Origin: Liopterus haemorrhoidalis | Taxonomy: Eukaryota; Arthropoda; Insecta; Coleoptera; Dytiscidae | Reading direction: 5' to 3' | DNA length: 64,000 bases | NCBI GenBank assembly: GCA_963971575.1 | Contig: OZ020618.1 | Span: 30,370,540-30,434,539, forward strand | Part shown: piece after piece, positions 52,500 through 61,435 of the stretch | How positions within the stretch are numbered: the stretch's first letter is position 1 | Layout: each line of letters starts with the position of its first letter | Translations under genes and position numbers: made by a program | The notes under the pieces: model-generated | The model's database searches: none | What the model saw: only the letters and a program-made list of their open reading frames with translations | Told to the model about the DNA's origin: nothing

Positions 52500-55400
52500 A
52501 TGGTCCACTACTGCAGTGGAACTGTAACGGTGTATATCAGCGCTACGAAGAACTGCGACTTTTATTGTCGGATTTTGCGCCTTCGTGTGTTTGTCTACAG
52601 GAAACAAATTTCAAGGAAACCGACACATTCTCTCCTCGGGGATACTCCGTGTTTCGCACGGATTTCCTCACTGGGTTAAGAGCATGTGACGGCGTGGCAA
52701 TTCTCGTTAGAGACACATTGTACCACGATCCTGTAGACATTGACACTGAGTTGCAGGTCGTAGCAGTTCGTGTTGCACTTCCCCTCCAGGTGACGATTTG
52801 TTCTATCTACCTTCCCCCTGGTGTTCGAACTGACATCCGAGATGTCGTGAACATCATCGATCAACTCCCACCACCCTTCATACTACTAGGCGATTTTAAC
52901 GCCTACAATGTATGTTGGGGATCGGTGCGGAACGATCGACGGGGACGTCACCTGGAGAATATGTTGAACGATTTGAGTTTGAGCTTTTTGAACGACGGCA
53001 GACCCACGCACTTCTGCAGCAACGGGTACATTCAGTGCCATAGATCTTAGCGTCGTTTCAGGAGCCATCGCTCCGTTGTTCAAATGGGACGTGCATCACG
53101 ACCTGTGCGGTAGTGATCACTTTCCAATCCTCTTAAGGCCTCTGTTCAATACTGTTACCGAATCCCGCTGGCCACAGTGGGTTCTTCGGAAAGCAGATTG
53201 GACCAAGTTCGCAAAATCATTCTCTCACGAGGATATTCCGAACTTGAGCGTAGACGAAGAGGTGAATCATTTCACGGATTCCATCACGAGCGCGGCTGAA
53301 AGCAGCATACCGCTGTCATCCACCCAGCCCCGTCGAGTTCCCGTTCCCTGGTGGAACGAGGAATGCGACTTGGCGCTACGTGAAAGGAGACACCTCTTCA
53401 ATACATTCCGTCGTTGTCCAACAGAGGAAAACATGATAGCCTTCCAACGAGCGAAAGCTCGTGCTAAGAGGATTGTGAAAGAAAGCAAGCGCGAATCATG
53501 GCGCAAATACGTATGCACCGTTACAGTTGCCACTCCAGTGGCCATAGTTTGGGAGAAGGTCCGGAAAATCTCCGGTCTAAATACAGCTACAGCCATTGCT
53601 GGTCTATCGGTAAATGGTAACATAGTTACCTCAGCGGTCGAAATTGCTAACACTTTAGCATCTAATTTTGCGTTCAATTCTAGCTCTGAACATTATCCAC
53701 CCGAGTTTCTAACTCGTAAAGCAGGCCTCGAATCTATACCTCTAAATTTCTTTTCTAGGAATGACGAGGTATACAACCTGCTTTTCTCTCGTGAAGAGCT
53801 AGATAGCGCGATGTCAAAGTGTAAGGATAGCTCTCCTGGTCCAGATGCGATACATTATCGTATGATCCGAAATCTTCCGGAATCATCTAAGTCTAGGCTT
53901 TTGAATGTCTATAATAGGATATGGACTGAGGGCAAATGCCCGACCAAGTGGAAGGAATCTCATATAATTCCTATCCCCAAAGTCGGGAAAGATAAACACT
54001 TGCCCTCTAGCTATAGACCAATATCACTGACCAGTTGTCTCTGCAAGCTCATGGAGCGAATGATCAGCAAGCGTCTGATTTGGTTTTTAGAATCAAACGA
54101 CTTGCTGGCCAACACACAGTGCGGCTTTCGCCGTCACCGCTCAACAGCAGATCATCTGGTCAGACTAGAGACAGCTATCAGGAATGCTTTTGTTGAAAAC
54201 AAACACCTGGTAGCTGTGTTTTTCGATATTGAGAAAGCCTATGACACTGCATGGATTTATGGGATTCTCCGTACTCTGCATTTCTGGGGTCTCCGGGGAC
54301 GCTTGATGTTCTTTATAAAAGACTTCATGTCGAACCGGCGCTTCAGGGTGCGGATCGGAAATACCCTGTCACAAATGTTCGCACTGGACAATGGGGTCAC
54401 ACAGGGCTCCATACTGAGCGTTACGCTATTTTTGATTGCCATTAACGGTGCAGCTTCATGTATTCGATTGCCTGTACAGAGTTCGATATTTGTCGACGAC
54501 ATTGGTATCTTTGTCGCTGGACAAAAGACTAGTACAATCGAACGTCAGCTCCAGCTGACCATCAATCGTCTCGATACATGGGCAACCGAAAGTGGCTTCA
54601 AGTTCTCGACCAGCAAAACTGTGTGTGTCCATTTTTGTAGGAAAAGGGGTGTCCATCCCAACCCTACACTCACGCTAAATGGAGCACAGTTACCATTTAC
54701 CGATACTGCCAGATTTCTGGGTCTCGTTTTTGACAGTCGTCTAACTTGGCGGGCACATTTTTTGTCCGTCAAGAAAAAATGCCAAAAGTCGCTCAATTTG
54801 TTGCGGGTCCTCAGTCACAAGACATGGGGTGCAGACCGCACTGTCATGTTGCATTTATATCGTTCTTTAGTGCGCTCTAAGCTGGACTATGGATGTCTAG
54901 CTTATGGGTCAGCTAAACACCAAGATATACGAATTCTTGACACTGTACATCACACTGGAGTTAGATTGGCCACTGGTGCATTTCGCACCAGCCCAATACT
55001 AAGCCTGCTGTGTGAAGCAGGCGAACCGTCACTGTACAATCGTCGTAAAATTCTATCTCTGCGATATATGGCTGCACTTAGTGCCAAGCCAGATCATCCC
55101 GCGTATGACCCTATTCTACAAAATAGGCATACAGAGATTTATGACAGAAAACCAAGAGCCAATAGGCCTTTTGGTCTGAGGACTTTCGACATTTTGGGCG
55201 ATATTGATTTTAATATGCCTGAAATGGCAAGTTTAGTTTTGTGTGCTGTTCCACCATGGACGCTACCGCGTCCACTTGTGAACCTCACATTAACTAGGTT
55301 TGATAAAGATACTACGTTGCCTATCGAATACCAACATGAGTTACAAAGAACACTGGTCCCTAGGTTCGAGGATACTGTCATTTTTACTGACGGATCAAAA

Positions 55401-56189
55401 TCCGGAACCAGGGTTGGGTGAGCGTTCGTTGTTTTGAATCCACGCCAACAGTTTCAGTACCGTCTGCACTCTATAACGAGTGTGTACACTGCTGAGCTGT
55501 ATGCTATTTTCAAGGCCCTGTGTTTTGTTTCGTCAGAGCAAGGTCGGTCAAGTGTTATCTTGACGGACTCGCTGAGCGCTCTGAATAGTATCCAAGATCC
55601 AGATCCAGTGCATCCTCTTGTAGTAAAGATCCGGTTGCTACTCCACAATCTGAATGCTCAGAATGTGAGGGTAGAGCTGTTTTGGATACCGGGACATGTT
55701 GGTATTAAAGGCAACGAAGCGGCAGATGCAGCTGCAAAAGCCGCCTCTTACAGACCTATGATTGATGTGAGTTTCGTTTTTCCAGATGACGCAAAGAGTC
55801 ATCTGAAACATCTGGTTTTAGACATGTGGCAACATGAGTGGAGCCTCACACAGAACGTTAAGTTGAGACAGATTAAGGGAGACATTAAACCATGGGGTTC
55901 TTCCTGCAGGATTAACCGCAGAGAGGAAACCGCCATCACACGCCTCCGTATAGGTCACTGTTGGTGGACCCATGGACACCTCCTTCGAGATGAAGAGTCG
56001 CCTATCTGTGAGACGTGTAACACAGATTTGTCTGTGTTACACATTTTAGCTGAATGTGTACAGTTCGAGGATGTCAGGGAGAGGTTAGGCCTGTGTTATG
56101 ACCTGTCAGTTGCTTTAGGTGACGACAGGGTACTCATGGACAGGCTGATACTCTTCCTGAGAGAATCGAACTTATTGTTTTATGTGTGA
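52496..56189 (+). pseudogene. LINE C ORF2: endonuclease, RT and RNase H
   Basis: I-group polyprotein with three visible domains. APE-type endonuclease: LLQWNCNGVYQR, CLQETNF, CSIYLPPG, LLGDFNAYNVCWGS; a 1-nt frameshift near 53035 interrupts it, then GSDHFPILL in the next frame (53076-55421). RT: PGPDAIHYRM, SSYRPISLTSCLCKLMERM, QCGFRRHRST, FFDIEKAYDTAW, GVTQGSILSVTLF and SIFVDDIGIF (active site 54488-54503). RNase H: FTDGSKSG, then an in-frame TGA at 55419-55421, YTAELYAIFKAL, LTDSLSALNSI and WIPGHVGIKGNEAADAAA; then the C-terminal zinc motif CETCNTDLSVLHILAEC. Only two lesions. The start overlaps the ORF1 stop. RNase H and wording place it with I/Outcast/Loa types rather than R1. Confidence 0.87.
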
Positions 56190-56500
56190 AGTCTTGCACC
56201 TTATTTTAATGTGTTTCTAGTTATTGACTGTGATATTCGATGGTAATTGGCCCCTTTACAGCCTCCTACCATCACCCTGAGTCTGTTTTTATATTGAACA
56301 GACTTTTTATATTATTTATTTGTGTTTGTCAGTGCAAGATTTCTTTTATTGAGTATGCGTATTTTTAATGATTTTATCTATTTATTTATTGTCTAATATA
56401 TTGTTTTTAATATATAGTCTAGTCATTTAAATGGGCTGCGTTAGGCGCAAATAGCCTTTGTTGCTGTGCGCCAAAAATTTTAACTAACTAACTAACTATT
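56190..56500 (+). other. LINE C 3' UTR with terminal hairpin and (TAAC)n tail
   Basis: Ends with a short hairpin GGCGCA...TGCGCC (56444-56472), then AAAAATTTT and TAACTAACTAACTAAC (56481-56499). The 16.7-kb LINE scrap ends with the same plan (hairpin GGGCGCT...AGCGCCC, then AAAAATTTT), suggesting a conserved 3' recognition structure. Confidence 0.7.
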
Positions 56501-56740
56501 TATTAATAACAGCTTAGCGTTCTGCATTAATCGATTTGTAGTACCTAATTAAATGTTTAGTACATATGGTATCGGAATGCACTATGAATAATTCAAATGC
56601 GTTGCGACGTCACGTGTAATTCAAATGAATAATTATGGAAGTCTCATATCGCAAATTCAGGAATAATAGCGGCAAAATTTAGTGTAATCATGCAAAACAA
56701 GATATTAAAATTGTATTATTTCGGAATGACAGATATCTAT

Positions 56741-58261
56741 AGGTCTATTCTGTAAAAACATCTTTACAGTACTGTAGCACTACTGAGAACTGACACGCTC
56801 AGATACGCAGTCTGGTGGTCAAATATTGTACTATGCGTCTGTAGTACTGTATGAAATTATTACATATTTTCTAGTGTTGATTTTTTGTTAAAATGTCGAT
56901 AGATACATTATCATAAAATAAAAATGTACTATGCTTAAATTAACCTGTTCCCTGTTAGCATATTGACAGCTGAATACTAGACCGTTCAGCCATATTGCCT
57001 TGAAAAACAGCGCCGCCAATGGTAATGTTACTTCTCAATAGCGCTGTAGCGAGTTTAGCACTGTAAAGTGCCAAGTTACGGCGGCTCTGTAAATATTGAG
57101 CATTAGCTATTCTGTAATTTCGGTCGATTTAAACTTTGCTTACATTGTAGCTAACCTCACTATGTTTATTTCTAACCTCAAAATTTGACGTATGGATAAA
57201 TGTCATCGATCGGTAAGTGTATATCATATTTGTATATACACATTTACTCATGTTTTTTATGTTGGTAATTTTTATTAATTATTGTTATAATTTGTTTATA
57301 AAAACAATAGTTTCTCTTTGCATCTTATATATCTTTATTCCATATAAACATATTTTTTACATCAAATTACACAATGCACTGCTAAACATATAAATTCCTA
57401 ATCTGCTTTCCCAAATACATATCTTGATTAGCTGTTAAAAAAAATTTTAAATCAGTTTTTGAAAATTTTAAATACTTTTGAATTTTTTTACCATTTGGTA
57501 CAGGATCTTCATTATTTTCAGATTCAGGATCTTCATTATTTTCAGGTTCAGGATCTTCATTATTTACAGGTTCAAGCTCATCATCATCAATCTCAGCATA
57601 GTTAGGTATTCTTGCTTTTCTTGCTATATTATTCAAAACTTACATCGTAGTGGGGAACTTTATATGATTTGGCATTAGATGTGTGTTATCAGATAACAAA
57701 TTTCTGTTATCGATCTACTAACTATAGGCTGGCTTATAGAAGTGAAATTGTGAGCCCCTATAGTAGCCTGATAGGATCCATTACTTAAAAAATACAGTGT
57801 TGCTAAAACCTGTATATAAAAATATATAAATGAAAACATGTATGCATGAAAAAAAAAGGACAACAATATAATCTTAATTCATTGATTATGTCTATTACTA
57901 AATTTTTATGCAATCTAAATAACTTCATAAAATGATTTTCAGGGATAGAAAACGGATTTTCTCTATCCTTTAACAATCTTTTTTTGACTCAGACATAATT
58001 TCTAAAAAAAAAAAGTTTATGTGTGACTTTTTTTAGGTGACACGAACAATACAAACATATACAACTTGACTTGACTATACTGTACTGTAACTGACTTACG
58101 GCCAGAAAAATTTCGCCGTATCTTTACAGCGATATTTTACATCGGTGTAGAGTTGCTCTGTAAGAGCAACGCGAGTCAATACAGAATAGCACTTTCCTTA
58201 CAGCGCTGTATTTTACAAAGTTATAGCGCTTACAGCGGTAGAAAACTCATACAGAATAGAC
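56741..58261. mobile_element. DNA transposon remnant, GGTCTATTCTGTA ends
   Basis: Inverted ends GGTCTATTCTGTA (56741-56753) and TACAGAATAGACC (58249-58261). Both flanks carry many subterminal CTGTA/TACAG motifs, including CAGCGCTGTA near the right end. A small minus-strand ORF lies in the middle. The end sequence recalls PIF/Harbinger elements, but no 3-bp duplication was found. Superfamily uncertain. Confidence 0.5.
57382..57636 (-). CDS. small acidic-repeat ORF of unknown function
   Basis: 84 residues: a short N-terminus (RKARIPNYAEIDDDELEPV), three tandem acidic repeats of about 8 residues (NNEDPEPE, NNEDPESE, NNEDPVPN; 24-nt DNA repeats at 57505-57580), then a basic/hydrophobic C-terminus ending GKQIRNLYV. 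The ORF ends before the element's right arm. It may be the last exon of an accessory protein of the surrounding DNA transposon or a chance ORF over a minisatellite. No family recognised. Confidence 0.35.
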   Translation of the reverse strand: MNNIARKARIPNYAEIDDDELEPVNNEDPEPENNEDPESENNEDPVPNGKKIQKYLKFSKTDLKFFLTANQDMYLGKQIRNLYV

Positions 58262-58336
58262 CCACTAGATAAGATATTTGTTACATACAAGTGGAAGGGC
58301 GCTATTACTTGTATAACAAAAGTTACTAGGCAAGTA

Positions 58337-58478
58337 AAGAGCGGCCAGATTAGGTGATGGTAACTTAAAGAAGCGGTAAATAATATTATATATTATTAAC
58401 GTATAAAGATACGTAAATAAAATATTATATTATGTGCCGCTCTATTTATACGAGTTACCATCTCATCTGGCCGCTCTT
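58337..58478. mobile_element. 142-bp MITE, AAGAGCGGCCAGAT ends
   Basis: Ends AAGAGCGGCCAGAT...GATGGTAACT and AGTTACCATC...ATCTGGCCGCTCTT are inverted repeats of about 28 bp, flanked by TA on both sides (58335-58336; 58479-58480). The centre is AT-rich. A Tc1/mariner-like MITE by duplication type. Confidence 0.72.
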
Positions 58479-58480
58479 TA

Positions 58481-58847
58481 GTTATATCTAACAACTTTTA
58501 TTTGAGACATTTTTTGATACAACAATACATTTTAATAACTTTTCGTATTTATATACATTATGAAATTGTCAACGTGACATGGGTGCACCAAAAAGGCGGT
58601 GACGGTTTGTTCTAATTTTTTATTTGCCGCATAGTTGTAAAAGTGAAACAAAGACAGATCACATTGGCGTACAGTGAATTTATGTATGGGGTAAAAATTA
58701 ATGAATTCATGGTGTTTTTGAATCAGTTTATTTAAAAAAATAAAATAAAAAAAAAAGTTATTTATTTAAATTATTTAAACGATTTTTTTTATTATTATTA
58801 CTATGTTTGATATGGCATATTATTATTTTGATAACAATGATGTTATA
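58481..58847. other. AT-rich DNA with a duplicated mariner-end-like motif
   Basis: 58706-58735 (GGTGTTTTTGAATCAGTTTA, then A/T-rich) repeats the terminal sequence of the mariner at 58848 in direct orientation, about 145 bp away. Otherwise AT-rich with nothing recognised. Confidence 0.45.
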
Positions 58848-59550
58848 CAGGATGTTTTTGAATCAGTTTATTAAAAATATGAAAAATAAAAAAAAAAAGA
58901 TTTTATTTTATTATAATATTATAATAATTGTTCAAAATACCCTCCATTATTGACTATCTTATTGATTCCTTAAAACTTTGAGAAACGTGTATTAATTGTT
59001 CTTTGGAAATATCGTCTATAGCAGTGTTTCTCAACTGAAAACGTACCGCGGACCATAAAATATTAAATTTTCTACCGTGGACCAGAAAATTATTTAATTT
59101 TCTACCGCAAATCTCTAAAAATAAATGTACTATTAAACAAATTGTATATGTTAACTCTACATATATCTCAGTAATAAAAAATCACTCAAAATGAACAAAA
59201 TACACAGAAAATGAACAAAAGATCATAAAAAATGAACAAAAAATCACAAAAATAATAATTTATAAGGCTTTCGCGGACCACTAAAATTTTTCTAAGGACC
59301 ACCAGTGGTCCGCGAACCACCGGTTGAGAAACACTGGTCTATAGCATTTCGAATAACCTCTTGCAAATCAAGAAATGAGCGTTGCCGATCGGAGATAACT
59401 TTATTTTTTATATATCCAAATAAATGAAAATCCAATGGTGTTAAATCTGTCGAACGTGGTGGCCATCTACTAATCAAAAAACTAATGTAAATAATGCAAT
59501 GTGTCGTGCTGTATGGGCCGTAGTTTCAGTAGTTTGGAAACCCATTTGCT
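58848..59550 (-). pseudogene. mariner transposase, C-terminal remnant interrupted by a hAT element
   Basis: On the minus strand 59345-59477 reads RWPPRSTDLTPLDFHLFGYI (third catalytic D region of a DDD mariner transposase), then KNKVISDRQRSFLDLQEVIRNAI. The hAT element 59022-59336 interrupts it. The frame resumes at 59013 with DDISKEQLIHVSQSFKESI, a stop, and IMEGILNN before the 3' end at CAGGATGTTTTTGAATCAG (58848 onward, beside TA). Upstream of 59477 only a degraded piece of the second D region is visible. 5'-truncated and dead. Confidence 0.75.
59022..59336. mobile_element. 315-bp non-autonomous hAT element
   Basis: Terminal inverted repeats CAGTGTTTCTCAAC and GTTGAGAAACACTG, with inner GGACCACCAGTGGTCCGCG. 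Exact 8-bp target duplication GTCTATAG on both sides (59014-59021; 59337-59344). It splits the mariner transposase remnant, so it is the younger of the two. No ORF of its own. The GGACC-rich ends resemble the partial motif at 11207. Confidence 0.92.
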
Positions 59551-60214
59551 AGTTCATCGTTTTGTAACTGGTTTATAGACAGATTTTAAATTATTTTTCG
59601 TTATCGTTCCGCATTGATAGTTTCATTTTAAAAAAAATAGTCCGATAATCCTTCCTTTTATTACTAAGTAAAACAAGATGTTAACTTAATATGCATCAAA
59701 TCAAAAATTAATCCAAGAAAATACATATGTATAAAAAGAAAACGAAAAGTGTATTTTCGAGATAGAAAAGTAGTGACGTAAGTGAATAGCAAGCGAATTG
59801 TTTCCTACCTTACTACCAGGTAATCATTGTTTTATATTTTCCAAATTTGAACACCATACTTGATATTATTCACCTCTTTCACACATGTATTAATTTCATT
59901 ATCCATTGTAATTTTTATAATAATAATTTATAACCTTAAACACACAACAGCACTCTGTACACCATTCCAATCAGGTAATTAGTGACATCTGTTAGCTTAT
60001 CAATAAAGGAGCGGACGACCGATAAACCGACAAGTTTAGCTGTCGGATTACCCGCTGGTCAAGACAACACTGGCGCGGTCGTTTAAATAATACAATGACT
60101 ACATTTAGTGACGGAAATTCAAACCATCAAAAAATGACAATGAATACGAAATCATTCGCAGACATAACAAAGTGAAACTCACAACAATACCCAAATAAAA
60201 ATCAGGCAATTATT
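59551..60214. other. unassigned DNA, then leader of LINE E
   Basis: 59551-60000 is AT-rich with no feature recognised. 60001-60214 leads into the LINE E ORF1 (CACTGGCGCGGTCG at 60069 is a local GC patch) and is probably its 5' UTR; the start of the element is not fixed. Confidence 0.4.
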
Positions 60215-61397
60215 ATGGATACTTTTCCAACTATACCCACCGAAGAATTTGTATATGCCATTGGAGATATAATAAATCCGACAAATATAATTTATATTTC
60301 AAAAATTTATAACCATCGTCTCTGTATTTATCTCAAAAATAAAGATCTGGTTGAAAAATTAATTACTGAAAACTCAATAATAACCGTCCAAAACCAGCAG
60401 ATCAGCATCAGAAGATATGTAAACACGCATTTACGTGTAATTATTTCCAATGTCTGCCCTTCCATCCCAGATAGTATAATCGAGGAAGCCCTAAAGAACC
60501 AAGGTCTTAAATTGCAATCGCCAATAACGCCCTTACGAGCTGGACTGAAGCGTGATGGATACGCGCATATTCTAAGCTTCAGACGTCAAGTGTATGTCTC
60601 ATCCACGGATAAACACACGCCAGTAGAACTACCCGAAACTATTCATCTAAACCATGATAACACAGAGTACAAAATATATTTAACAACAGACGTTACGTGC
60701 TTTATATGCAAGCAAAAAGACCATGTTGCTAATAAATGCAACAATAAAACCGTTAACCAAAGTAATTCAACCACATCAATAAATCAAAGTAATGGGACCA
60801 CACAACAAACTGGGACCATTACAGAATCAACTCTCACCCAAGGTATAGAAAATACTACCCAGAATATATCTGAAAACGAAAAAAACACCACAGAGGTCAC
60901 CACAGAAAAAACCAATGAAATAGAACTAATAGAAGATATCGAACTGATAACTTCAAATACAGGTAAACGTACAGCGACATCTATTAGCAGTTTAGAAGAT
61001 GATCTGACTCTATACATCAAAGAAATCGAAAGCCAAACAAAAGGTACCCCTAAAGAGACAAGAACCCAACTGAACAGAAAAAAAAAGAAACCAAAGAAAG
61101 AATAGATCAGAAAGTCCAGGCAATAGTACACAAACAGATTTAAATGAAGCCCTAGAAGCGATCAAAGAAGAAATGGAAACAAACCCAAAATTATATAATA
61201 TAACACATGAAGATCTGTGCAAACTGATCGATCAAATACAAACATCACAGAACCCACTAGTCACCGCAAGAAAATTTACTACAGACATCTACCAACTAAT
61301 AATTTTACTCAAGGATCTACATTCATTTACTTCAGACCGATCAACAAAATCAAGATTAACCAGAATAATAAACAAAATCAGAGAAGATATGAGCTAA
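60215..61397 (+). pseudogene. LINE E ORF1: single-zinc-knuckle Gag-like protein, frameshifted
   Basis: 60215-61105 encodes 296 residues: an RRM-like N-terminal half (IIYISKIYNHRLCIYLKNKD, VNTHLRVIISNVCPSIPDSI, GLKRDGYAHILSFRRQVYV), then one CCHC knuckle CFICKQKDHVANKC (about residues 167-180; LINE C has three), then a Thr/Glu/Asn-rich tail and lysine runs. A frameshift in the A-run near 61085 moves to a frame that continues RSESPGNSTQTDLNEALEAI and a helical end to 61397. It is the ORF1 of an I-group LINE. ATG at 60215 is the first of the frame. ORF2 begins 38 nt after the stop. Confidence 0.75.
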
Positions 61398-61435
61398 GAA
61401 GCAGATAATGCTTCTACATCTGGACCTCGATAAAT

